From CAMLHP01 sp035712285 (GTDB taxonomy: Bacteria > Gemmatimonadota > Gemmatimonadetes > Gemmatimonadales > GWC2-71-9), in NCBI GenBank assembly GCA_035712285.1, contig DASTBA010000062.1, forward strand, positions 1 to 25,060: a stretch of DNA of 25,060 nucleotides. Direction: 5' to 3'. Each line of letters begins with the position of its first letter. Within the stretch, counting starts at the first letter, position 1. The notes beneath the pieces are model-generated. The model was not told where the DNA came from, searched no databases, and saw only the letters and a program-made list of their open reading frames with translations. This document shows, piece by piece, positions 1 through 6,780 of this stretch. The position numbers and the translations under genes were made by a program.

Positions 1-104
1 AGCATCGGGACGCCGGCGATCGGGCGGAACTGCTTGGGCTCGCCGCCACCCGCCCGCTCTCCCCGCCCGGCGGCCACCAGGAGCACACCGACGTCACGCG
101 GCAA
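1..104 (-). CDS. ispD: IspD, 2-C-methyl-D-erythritol 4-phosphate cytidylyltransferase (N-terminal fragment)
   Basis: Only the first 34 or so codons lie in the window; the gene runs off the left edge. The visible protein has the IspD nucleotide-binding start, VLLVAAGRGERAGG, followed by PKQFRPIAGVPML, matching the family pattern of a glycine-rich CTP loop and a KQF-x-P-x-x-G-x-P-x-L segment. IspD couples CTP to methylerythritol phosphate in the non-mevalonate isoprenoid pathway in the cytoplasm. I place the start at a TTG codon that overlaps the end of radA by 11 nt. A GTG at position 86 is an alternative but would remove residues before the loop. The overlap implies co-translation with radA. 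Identity is fairly safe from the motif; catalytic residues further on cannot be checked. Confidence 0.72.
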   Translation of the reverse strand, partial: MPRDVGVLLVAAGRGERAGGGEPKQFRPIAGVPM

Positions 105-1473
105 GGCGCTGTACCAGGTCCCCGACGTGCTCCACCGGCACCACCTGGATGCCGGGCACCGAACCGGAGAGGCGCGCCGAGCAGAAGAGCCGGCGGAAGC
201 CCAGCCGCACCGCCTCGGCCGCACGGCGATCCAGGCCGGCCGCGGGGCGCACCTCTCCCCCGAGCCCGATCTCGCCGAGGAAGATCACGTCCGCCGGCGC
301 CGGACGGTTGTAGAGGCTGGAGACCAGCGCCGCCGCAACGGCCAGGTCTGCTCCCGGCTCCGCGAGCCGGACGCCGGCCGTCGCCTGCACGAAGACATCG
401 AGATCGGCGAAAGAGGTGGATGCGCGCCGCTCGAGCACCGCGAGCAGGACGGCGAGCCGCTTGGGATCGAGCCCCGTCGCCACCCGCTGGGGAGTGCCGT
501 AGCCCGAGCGGGACGCCAGCGCCTGGACTTCCACGAGCACCGGCCGGGTTCCTTCCATGAGCGCGGTAACGGCGCTGCCCGCCGTGGATGCAGACCGGGC
601 GGCCAGAAAGGCGGCGCTCGGATTCGGGACCGGGACGAGCCCCGCCCCCGTCATGGTGAAGACGCCGAGCTCATCCACCGAACCGAACCGGTTCTTGGTG
701 GCCCGCAGGAGCCGGTAATCCATCGAGGATTCGCCTTCGAAGTACAGCACCGTGTCCACGATATGTTCGAGCGTCTTGGGGCCGGCGATGCCGCCGCCCT
801 TGGTCACGTGCCCGACCACCACGACCGACGTCCCGCTCTCCTTGGCGTAACGCATCAGCTGGCCGGCGCATTCCCGCACCTGCCCCACGTTGCCGGGCGC
901 GCTCTCGAGCAGTTCGGTGTACACCGTCTGGATCGAGTCCAGCACGACGAGTTCCGCTCCCAGCGCGGCGCCGGCATCCAGCACCCGCTCCAGCGAGGTC
1001 TCGCCCAGGACATGGACTTCACCCGCGTCGTCCGGCAGCCGGTCGGCCCGGAGCCGCAGCTGCTCGGGGCTCTCCTCCCCGCTGGCGTAGAGCACCTTCC
1101 GGCCGGCCCCCACCAGACGGGCCGCCACCTGCATGAGCAGCGTGGACTTGCCGATCCCCGGCTCGCCGCCGATCAGTGTCATCGAGCCCGGCACGATCCC
1201 GCCGCCCATCACGAAATCGAACTCGTCGAGCCCGGTCCGCCACCGCACCAGCGGCGCCTGCGCCACGTCGCGCAGGCGGGCGGCGGCAGCGCCCTCCGCT
1301 CCTCGCCCCGACCGGCGCGCCGTGCCCGTGGCGCTGCGCCGGCCCGGCCGGACCACCGTCACCGGCTCCTCCGCCACCGTGTTCCAGGCACCGCACGCCT
1401 CGCACCGGCCCACCCACTTGGGGTGGTCCTGTCCGCATTCGGTGCAGCGATAGACCGACCGCGCGCGCGCCAT
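94..1473 (-). CDS. radA: DNA repair protein RadA
   Basis: RadA (Sms) is a RecA-like ATPase that promotes branch migration during recombination repair. This 459-residue protein has the full family layout: an N-terminal four-cysteine zinc finger (C10, C13, C24, C27), a Walker A motif GGEPGIGKST at 102-111, the RadA-specific KNRFG motif at 260-264, and a C-terminal Lon-like domain containing the GLGGEVRP-type stretch. I chose the ATG giving MARARSVYRC. It has a GGAG Shine-Dalgarno four bases upstream and begins one base after the dnaB stop. An in-frame start eight codons further upstream would run back into dnaB and lacks family support. The gene sits between dnaB and ispD in the same tight run, so it is probably expressed constitutively with them. 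Confidence 0.97.
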   Translation of the reverse strand: MARARSVYRCTECGQDHPKWVGRCEACGAWNTVAEEPVTVVRPGRRSATGTARRSGRGAEGAAAARLRDVAQAPLVRWRTGLDEFDFVMGGGIVPGSMTLIGGEPGIGKSTLLMQVAARLVGAGRKVLYASGEESPEQLRLRADRLPDDAGEVHVLGETSLERVLDAGAALGAELVVLDSIQTVYTELLESAPGNVGQVRECAGQLMRYAKESGTSVVVVGHVTKGGGIAGPKTLEHIVDTVLYFEGESSMDYRLLRATKNRFGSVDELGVFTMTGAGLVPVPNPSAAFLAARSASTAGSAVTALMEGTRPVLVEVQALASRSGYGTPQRVATGLDPKRLAVLLAVLERRASTSFADLDVFVQATAGVRLAEPGADLAVAAALVSSLYNRPAPADVIFLGEIGLGGEVRPAAGLDRRAAEAVRLGFRRLFCSARLSGSVPGIQVVPVEHVGDLVQRLAA

Positions 1474-1474
1474 G

Positions 1475-2851
1475 CTACTCCGGTTCCTCGCGGGCACTGA
1501 GGTTGTCGAACCGGGTGTATTCCCGGCTGAAGCGAAGCTGGATATCGCCGGTCGGGCCGTTCCGGTTCTTGGACAGCATGATCTCCGCGACCCCGCGCTT
1601 CGACTCGTCCTCCCGGTCGTAGTACTCGGGACGGTGGATGAAGATCACGAGGTCCGCGTCCTGCTCGATGGCGCCCGAGTCCCGCAGGTCCGAGAGGATC
1701 GGCTTCCGCTCGCCGCCCCGCTGCTCCGAGGCGCGCGAGAGCTGCGAGAGCGCCACCACCGGAATCTCAAGCTCCCGGGCCAGCGCCTTGAGCGAGCGGG
1801 AGATGTCGGAGATCTCCTGGACCCGGTTCTCGGAATATTCCGGGCTCCGCATCAGCTGGAGATAATCCACGACGATCAGCCGGATGTCGTACTCCGCCTT
1901 GAGCCGCCGCGCCTTGGACCGCATCTGCAGGAGCGTGAGCGCCGGCTGGTCGTCAATCCAGATGGGGCAGCTCTGCAAGAGCCCCGCGGCGCGCGCCAGC
2001 TGGGTGAAGTCGAAGTCGCGGAGCTTGCCGTGCCGCACCCGCTGGCTGTCCACCCGGGCCATCGAGGTCAGCAGCCGGTGCACCAGGGCTTCCTTCGACA
2101 TTTCCAGCGAGAAGAGCGCCACCCCCTGGCCGTCCAGCGCCGCATTGGCCGCCACGTTGAGCACGAACGCCGTCTTGCCCATCGAGGGCCGGGCCGCGAC
2201 GATCACCAGTTCCGAGGGCTGGAAGCCGCTCGTCAGCGCGTCCAATTCTATGAAGCCGCTGGGAACCCCGGTAATCGCTTTCCCGCTCTTCTGGAGCGTT
2301 TCGATGCGCTCCATGGTGGGCCACAGCATCTCCTTGATGCGGGTGAACCCCTCCACTCCGCGCTGCTGCGCGATCTGGAAGATCCGCCCTTCGGCGCTGT
2401 CGAGGAGGTCCGAGGCGACCGCCCGCGCATCGTACGCCTCGGTGACGATGGCCGTGGCGCTCTCGATCAGCCGGCGCAGGATCGCCTTGTCCTTCACGAT
2501 CCGGGCGTGGAACTCGAGGTTCGCGGCGGTCGGGACGGCGTCCACCAGCTCGGCCAGGTACTCCAGCCCCCCGGCCGCGTCCAGCTCGCCCCGGCGCATG
2601 AGCTCGTCCCGGAGCGTCACGTGGTCAATGACGATCCGCCGCTCGGTCAGCACCACCATGGCCCGGAAGAGCCGGCGGTGCGCCTCCCGGTAGAACATGC
2701 TGTCGGTGAGCGTCTCGGTGGCGCGCAACGCGGCGTCCTGGTCGAGCAGCATGGCGCCGAGCACTGCCTGCTCGGCCTCGTTGCTCCAGGGCGCGCTGCG
2801 GCCTACGTACGGGTCACTGGTCGAGAAGTTGTCGGGCGATACGGACGTCAT
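1475..2851 (-). CDS. dnaB: Replicative DNA helicase DnaB
   Basis: DnaB is the hexameric 5'-3' helicase that unwinds DNA ahead of the replisome. The 458-residue protein has the N-terminal DnaB domain (about 20-125, with the EAEQAVLGAMLLD signature), a linker, and the RecA-like motor. Walker A is RPSMGKT at 221-227 and the Walker B/H2 region is VVDYLQLM at 327-334. ALSQLSR near 367-373 and the DLRDSGAIEQDAD segment near 388-400 are also present. Length is normal and there is no intein in the P-loop, a common site for one. The ATG start overlaps the end of the upstream glycosylase gene by 38 nt, unusually long but in keeping with this compact run. The N-terminus matches the family without further extension. 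Confidence 0.98.
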   Translation of the reverse strand: MTSVSPDNFSTSDPYVGRSAPWSNEAEQAVLGAMLLDQDAALRATETLTDSMFYREAHRRLFRAMVVLTERRIVIDHVTLRDELMRRGELDAAGGLEYLAELVDAVPTAANLEFHARIVKDKAILRRLIESATAIVTEAYDARAVASDLLDSAEGRIFQIAQQRGVEGFTRIKEMLWPTMERIETLQKSGKAITGVPSGFIELDALTSGFQPSELVIVAARPSMGKTAFVLNVAANAALDGQGVALFSLEMSKEALVHRLLTSMARVDSQRVRHGKLRDFDFTQLARAAGLLQSCPIWIDDQPALTLLQMRSKARRLKAEYDIRLIVVDYLQLMRSPEYSENRVQEISDISRSLKALARELEIPVVALSQLSRASEQRGGERKPILSDLRDSGAIEQDADLVIFIHRPEYYDREDESKRGVAEIMLSKNRNGPTGDIQLRFSREYTRFDNLSAREEPE

Positions 2852-3662
2852 CCCAGGTCGGCTTCTTCCAGTTCGGGTTCCTGAGCAGTGCCGCGGGGTG
2901 GTAGGTCGCCACGACCGGAATCCCGTCGTAGTGATGCACCTTCCCGCGGAACTGCCCCAGTGCCTGCTTGCTCTGCAGCAACGCCTCGGCGGCGGTGCCG
3001 CCCAGCGTCACGATGACCTTCGGCCGGAGGATCGCCAGCTGCCGGTGCAGGTACGGGATGCAGGCGGCGACCTCATCCGGCAGCGGCCGGCGGTTCTGCG
3101 GCGGCCGGCACTTCACCACATTGCAGATGAACACATCCTCGCGCCGGAGCTCGATCGCGCCGAGGATGTCATCCAGCAGCTTGCCGGCCGCGCCCACGAA
3201 GGGCCGCCCGGTTTCATCCTCCGTGGCACCGGGCCCCTCGCCCACCAGCACCATCCGGGCGGTGGGGCTGCCCTCACCCGGCACCGCCTGGGTCCGGGCG
3301 GGACACAGGCCACAACAGAATGTACCCCGAATCCGCTCGGCCACAGCATCGAGCGTGTCGAGTCCGGCCAGCGCATCGCCCACCAGCGGCACCGGCGGCG
3401 ACTGCACCGAAATGCCCGGGCCGGGAATCGGGGGTGCGCCCTTGCGCCAGTTGCCCTGCGCGGCTGCTTGCCCCGGCTTCCGCCGGGGTGACAGGCTCGC
3501 CCCGGCTTCCGCCGGGGTGACGGACTCGGCAGCGGGCGGCGGTTCGGGGCTGGCTGGCGGCGGGACGCGACGTTCGCCCGGCAGTGGTGCCGCCGAGAGC
3601 AGCACCTCGGCTCCACCCAGCTCGATCTGCTGCCGGAGATACCGGTCCCGGGCGTCAGGCAA
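2814..3662 (-). CDS. Type 4 uracil-DNA glycosylase (Fe-S), with a repeat-bearing linker
   Basis: Removes uracil from DNA at the first step of base excision repair. The core occupies residues 105-282. It has the GEGPGATEDETGRPFVG motif at 141-157, the ATYHPAALL motif at 252-260, and four cysteines placed as iron-sulfur ligands (C117, C120, C185, C201). The first 100 residues are an extra proline- and alanine-rich segment. Residues 48-64 of this segment are encoded by two copies of a palindromic repeat listed separately. I place the start at a TTG (MPDARDRYLRQQ) overlapping the coaBC stop by 8 nt. A longer reading frame upstream is just the shadow of coaBC. SPO1 polymerase-like and type 4 or 5 glycosylases share this fold, and the motif spelling favours type 4. 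Confidence 0.9.
   Translation of the reverse strand: MPDARDRYLRQQIELGGAEVLLSAAPLPGERRVPPPASPEPPPAAESVTPAEAGASLSPRRKPGQAAAQGNWRKGAPPIPGPGISVQSPPVPLVGDALAGLDTLDAVAERIRGTFCCGLCPARTQAVPGEGSPTARMVLVGEGPGATEDETGRPFVGAAGKLLDDILGAIELRREDVFICNVVKCRPPQNRRPLPDEVAACIPYLHRQLAILRPKVIVTLGGTAAEALLQSKQALGQFRGKVHHYDGIPVVATYHPAALLRNPNWKKPTWDDVRIARQLLDQ
3471..3521. repeat. Tandem pair of REP-like palindromes inside the glycosylase gene
   Basis: Two identical 22-bp units lie at 3471-3492 and 3500-3521. Each is a 7-bp stem (CCCCGGC/GCCGGGG) with a TTCC loop followed by TGAC. They are 29 bp apart, so the gene reads the same DNA in two frames: one copy becomes VTPAEAG and the other SPRRKPG, both in the low-complexity linker. 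The stem plus GTGAC tail resembles the palindromes near 6.7 kb. This is directly visible; the label REP-like is inference from structure. Confidence 0.8.
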
Positions 3663-4851
3663 GGCGCACCTCCACCGCGTCGAGGATCCGGTCCGCCACC
3701 TCCCGCTTGTCGGCGAGCGGGACCACGATATCGGCGCCATCCCGGGCGAGAATCGTCACGCGGTTGGTCTCCACCTCGAAGCCGGCGCCCGGCTCCAGCG
3801 CGTCATTCACCACGATCAGGTCCAGCTGCTTCCGGGCGAGCTTCTCGCGGCCACGGGCCACGGCATCGCCAGTTTCCAGGGCGAAGCCCACCATCACGGC
3901 GCCGGGCTTCCGGCTCCCCGCCGTGGCCAGCAGCACATCGGGTGTCGGTTCCAGCGGCAGCGTCATCCCGCCGGCATCACGCGGCGCCTTGGTGTCACGC
4001 CGGTTCGCCGGGCGGAAGTCGGCCGGCGCCGCCGCCATGATCAGGACGTCGGCAGCGTGAAGGTGCTCCATCACCGCCGAGCGGAGATCCTCGGTGGATT
4101 CGATCCGCACCAGTTCCACCCCTTCCGGCACCGGAAGCGATGCCGGTCCGCTGACGAGCACCACATCGGCGCCACGTGCCCACGCCGCCTCCGCCAGACG
4201 ATAGCCCATGCGGCCGCTGGAGCGATTGGTGATGACCCGGACCGGATCGAGCGATTCGCGGGTGGGGCCGGCGGTGATGAGCACGCGCCGCCCGTCGAGC
4301 GGACTCCCCTGCCGCCGCAGCAGCCGCTCCGCATGCGCCAGGATGACCTCCGGTTCGCTCATGCGGCCGGGCCGGTCACTCGGGCCTTCCGCGAGGGCCC
4401 CGGTGGCCGGGCCCACCAGGGAAACGCCACGCTCGCGCAGCACCCGAATATTCTGCTGCGTCGCCGCCGAGGCGAACATTTCGTCATTCATGGCGGGGGC
4501 GAGCAGCACCGGTGCGGTGGTGGCCAGGAGCAGCGCCGTGAGAAAGTCGTCCGCGAGCCCCTGGGCCTGGCGTGCGATCAGCTGGGCGGTGGCCGGGGCC
4601 ACGACGATCAGGTCGGCCTGATGCCCCAGGCGCACGTGCGAAAGCGCCCCGCCCGGCTCCCACAGGGAACTCAGGACGGGGCGCCCCGTCAGTGCCTCGA
4701 ATGTCAGCGGCCGCACGAATTCCGCGGCGGCCCGGGTCATCACCACATCAACCTGGACCCCCGCCTCGGTCAGCCGCCGGGCAAGAACGCAACTCTTGTA
4801 GCAGGCGATCCCGCCCGACACGCCCAGGACGACGCGCCGGCCGGTCCACAC
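3655..4851 (-). CDS. coaBC: CoaBC, bifunctional phosphopantothenoylcysteine decarboxylase/synthase
   Basis: Makes 4'-phosphopantetheine for coenzyme A: the CoaB half joins cysteine to phosphopantothenate using CTP, and the CoaC half decarboxylates the product with FMN. The 398-residue protein has the flavoprotein domain first (VVLGVSGGIACYKS at 7-20, catalytic-type His at 72 in SHVRLG, PAMN at 119-122). The synthase domain follows (ITAGPTRESLDPVR at 192-205, NRSSGRMG at 209-216). The GTG start has a GGAGG Shine-Dalgarno ten bases upstream and begins five bases after the rpoZ stop. The substrate loop reads LAEGPSDRPGRM where many relatives have an active-site cysteine (ACG), a point noted in the findings. 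The gene order gmk-rpoZ-coaBC is a widespread bacterial arrangement. Confidence 0.96.
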   Translation of the reverse strand: MWTGRRVVLGVSGGIACYKSCVLARRLTEAGVQVDVVMTRAAAEFVRPLTFEALTGRPVLSSLWEPGGALSHVRLGHQADLIVVAPATAQLIARQAQGLADDFLTALLLATTAPVLLAPAMNDEMFASAATQQNIRVLRERGVSLVGPATGALAEGPSDRPGRMSEPEVILAHAERLLRRQGSPLDGRRVLITAGPTRESLDPVRVITNRSSGRMGYRLAEAAWARGADVVLVSGPASLPVPEGVELVRIESTEDLRSAVMEHLHAADVLIMAAAPADFRPANRRDTKAPRDAGGMTLPLEPTPDVLLATAGSRKPGAVMVGFALETGDAVARGREKLARKQLDLIVVNDALEPGAGFEVETNRVTILARDGADIVVPLADKREVADRILDAVEVRLA

Positions 4852-4856
4852 CGGAC

Positions 4857-5069
4857 TCAGGCCTCCGAGCGGCGGCGGCGGACCAGCTTGTAGTTCAGGT
4901 CCCCGTCCGCCAGCGCCTCGAGCGACATGGTGGTCAGCTTCTCGTCCCCGATCGCCTCGCTCCCCTTGGGGAACTCGTTCAGGTACCGGGCGAACTTGGC
5001 GGCCACCAGCACGCCGAGATACTTGTTGCCGCTCTGCTGCGCCACTTCCTTCGGTGTCACGATCCGCAT
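4857..5069 (-). CDS. rpoZ: RNA polymerase omega subunit
   Basis: Small subunit that helps fold and stabilise the beta-prime subunit of RNA polymerase. The 70-residue product begins MRIVTPKEVAQQSGNKYLG and contains the family's central helix around NKYLGVLVAAKFARYLNE, followed by a short basic tail (RRRRSEA). I chose the ATG with an AGGAG Shine-Dalgarno five bases upstream rather than the GTG nine codons earlier that overlaps the gmk stop. The sequence is divergent from the enterobacterial type, and the omega call leans on length, central segment and its place between gmk and coaBC, which is the classical neighbourhood. Confidence 0.85.
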   Translation of the reverse strand: MRIVTPKEVAQQSGNKYLGVLVAAKFARYLNEFPKGSEAIGDEKLTTMSLEALADGDLNYKLVRRRRSEA

Positions 5070-5092
5070 GCCTGCTCCTGTTGGTCTTGCGT

Positions 5093-5734
5093 TCACGCCT
5101 GTTCCCGGCGGGCCTCGCCGAGGATCTCGCCATGCAGCCGGGCGATCCGCTCGCCCAGGCGTTCCTGGCGCGACACCCGGTGCAGCTCCGCTTCCACGAT
5201 CGCCGCGACCTGGTCCACCGCCGTCACCAGGTTCGCGTTCTCGACCACGTAGTCGTAATCGGGCACCGCCATGACTTCATCGGCCGCGCGCTCCAGCCGC
5301 TGGCGGATCCGGGCGGACGACTCGGTGCGCCGCGCCCGCAGCCGCTCCCCCAGCACCGCCGCTGACGGCGGCAGCACGAACACATGCACCGCGTCGGGCA
5401 CCCGGGCGCGGATCTGGGCGGCCCCCCGGATCTCGATGTCCAGCACCGCCACCGAGCCGCGGGCGAGAATCGCGTCAATCTCGCTCCGGAGCGTCCCGTA
5501 GAGATTGCCGCCGTACTCGGCCCATTCCAGGAAGGCGCCCGCCTTCACGCGCCGCTCGAATTCCTCGCGCGAGAGGAAGTGGTAGTCGCGGCCGTCCGCC
5601 TCCCCGTCCCGCATCGGCCGCGTGGTGGCCGACACCGAATAGCCCATGTCCTCGCGCCCGTCGAGCAGCGCCCGCGCGATGGTGGTCTTGCCACCCCCCG
5701 AGGGCGAGGACAGCACCAGCAGGAACGGCTTCAC
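5093..5734 (-). CDS. gmk: Guanylate kinase
   Basis: Phosphorylates GMP to GDP with ATP, an essential cytoplasmic step of guanine nucleotide supply. The 213-residue protein has the P-loop SSPSGGGKTT (9-18) and the GMP-binding region with the family signature: TTRPMRDGEADGRDYHFLS and then EFERRVKAGAFLEWAEYGGNLYGT. VLDIEIRGA follows, with the lid and C-terminal helices after it. Length is typical. The start is a GTG whose bases overlap the yicC stop by 4 nt (GTGA), so translation is probably coupled to yicC. The 23-nt gap before rpoZ is the loosest junction in this run. Confidence 0.98.
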   Translation of the reverse strand: MKPFLLVLSSPSGGGKTTIARALLDGREDMGYSVSATTRPMRDGEADGRDYHFLSREEFERRVKAGAFLEWAEYGGNLYGTLRSEIDAILARGSVAVLDIEIRGAAQIRARVPDAVHVFVLPPSAAVLGERLRARRTESSARIRQRLERAADEVMAVPDYDYVVENANLVTAVDQVAAIVEAELHRVSRQERLGERIARLHGEILGEARREQA

Positions 5735-6612
5735 TCGAGGTTCTCGAGCTGTTCGCGAATCTTCTCGAGCTCGCCCTTCATCCCGATCACCAGCGCGGCG
5801 ATGCCGGCATCGTTGGCCTTGGAGCCGATGGTGTTGACCTCACGCCCGAGCTCCTGCGAGAGAAAGCCCAGCCGCTTCCCGATGGCCTCGCTCGACCCCA
5901 GCGCCTGCCGGCAGGCATCGAGGTGGCTGCCGAGACGCACCAGCTCCTCCGTCACGTCCAGCCGGTCGGCGCTCAGCGCCAGTTCCTGCGCCAGCCGCGC
6001 CTCGTCGGGTGCCGCTCCGTCCATCAGCTGGCGCACCGCCGCACGGAGCCGGTCGCGCTCGCGGACCAGCCGTTCGGGAGCGCGCCGGGCAATGTCGGCC
6101 GCCGCCTGCTCCAGGGCGTCGAGGCGGGCCAGGATGTCGGCGGAGAGCGCGGCCCCCTCACGTTCCCGCATGGCGCGACATTCCTGTGCGGCGCGGGCCA
6201 CGATCGGCTCCACCTCGGGCCATGTCACCGTTGCCGGATCCTGGGCACTCCGGACCAGCACGTCCGGCTGCCGCGCAACCAGGGCCAGGTCGATGCTGCC
6301 GCTCAAGCCCAGCGCCGTCTGGAGTTCCCGGAGGCCGGCCACCACCTGCCGGGCCTGCGCCATGTCCACCGCCAGGCGGACCTCGCCGTCACCGGCACCG
6401 ATCCAGCGCGCGGACACGGCCACATGGCCCCGGTCGAAGTCCCGCCGGAGGCGCTCCCGCAACTCGCCTTCGAGCGGCAGCAGGTCGCTCGCGAGCTTCG
6501 GCGCCAGGTTGAAGTAGCGGTGGTTGACCGTACGGATTTCGACCCGGAGCGTGCCGCGGGAGATCTCGCCCTCCGCCGCTCCGAAGCCCGTCATGCTGTA
6601 CGGCAAGTCCAC
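5731..6612 (-). CDS. yicC: YicC family endoribonuclease-type protein
   Basis: YicC proteins are conserved neighbours of gmk; the family has been linked to stationary-phase survival and RNA degradation. The 293-residue protein shows the N-terminal signature SMTGFGAAEGE and RVEIRTVNHRYFNL, and the C-terminal DUF1732 signature ELGREVNTIGSKANDAGI and VIGMKGELEKIREQLENLE. Several starts are possible: GTG at 6612, TTG at 6606 and ATG at 6594. The TTG has the best-placed ribosome site (GGAG five bases upstream). I give the longest frame. It is the first gene of the long minus-strand run ending at ispD and has a candidate promoter just upstream. Confidence 0.93.
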   Translation of the reverse strand: MDLPYSMTGFGAAEGEISRGTLRVEIRTVNHRYFNLAPKLASDLLPLEGELRERLRRDFDRGHVAVSARWIGAGDGEVRLAVDMAQARQVVAGLRELQTALGLSGSIDLALVARQPDVLVRSAQDPATVTWPEVEPIVARAAQECRAMREREGAALSADILARLDALEQAAADIARRAPERLVRERDRLRAAVRQLMDGAAPDEARLAQELALSADRLDVTEELVRLGSHLDACRQALGSSEAIGKRLGFLSQELGREVNTIGSKANDAGIAALVIGMKGELEKIREQLENLE

Positions 6613-6637
6613 TCCCCCGCTTCGAGAATAGCTTGGG

Positions 6638-6666
6638 AATATAGCTCAGGATGGGCAGGATGGGCA
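6638..6666 (-). promoter_or_regulatory. Candidate promoter of the yicC-to-ispD run
   Basis: A TATATT -10 element (6643 down to 6638) lies about 26-32 bases before the yicC start. The hexamer 17 bases upstream, TGCCCA, is a poor -35 and lies inside the 9-bp tandem repeat. The assignment rests on the -10 sequence and its position before the first gene of the run. Confidence 0.4.
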
Positions 6667-6670
6667 GGAT
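6648..6670. repeat. Tandem repeat of a 9-bp unit
   Basis: The unit AGGATGGGC occurs twice in full (6648-6656 and 6657-6665) and continues for five more bases. It covers the -35 region of the candidate yicC promoter. Confidence 0.8.
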
Positions 6671-6685
6671 ATGGGTCGTGCGTCC

Positions 6686-6703
6686 TTCCCGCGCACGCGG
6701 GAA
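6686..6703. repeat. REP-like palindrome, first of a facing pair
   Basis: A perfect 8-bp stem (TTCCCGCG/CGCGGGAA) with a 2-base loop. It is followed by TCCA, so on the minus strand it reads with a TGGATTCC head, the form commonly seen in dispersed bacterial palindromes. It lies in the 168-bp gap between yicC and the plug-domain gene and could also form at the end of the latter's transcript, but there is no T-tract. Confidence 0.65.
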
Positions 6704-6732
6704 TCCATGTTGCCCGGCCTTCTCGAACTTGG

Positions 6733-6752
6733 ACCCTCGCGTTCGCGAGGGT
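6733..6752. repeat. REP-like palindrome, second of a facing pair
   Basis: A perfect 9-bp stem (ACCCTCGCG/CGCGAGGGT) with a TT loop, followed by GACGG. Its GGGTGAC tail matches the tail of the palindromes inside the glycosylase gene. It is inverted relative to the copy at 6686 and 30 bases from it, like the paired units of REP elements. Confidence 0.65.
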
Positions 6753-6780
6753 GACGGTCATCGTGGCACTCCCGCCTGTC

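Noticed and set aside
34..1500. Long plus-strand open frame opposite radA (488 codons).
   Set aside because: It is the antisense shadow of radA in very GC-rich DNA; its composition is Arg/His/Pro-rich with no recognisable motif. The same holds for long frames opposite dnaB, coaBC, yicC, pepA, the M28 gene, floA and rng.
4852..5133. 94-codon N-terminal extension of CoaBC.
   Set aside because: It is an out-of-frame reading of rpoZ with low-complexity Arg-rich sequence; the GTG with GGAGG after rpoZ matches the family start.
3471..6752. CRISPR array, considered because of the short repeats.
   Set aside because: There are only paired palindromes with 7-30 bp spacing and no regular repeat-spacer series or cas genes.
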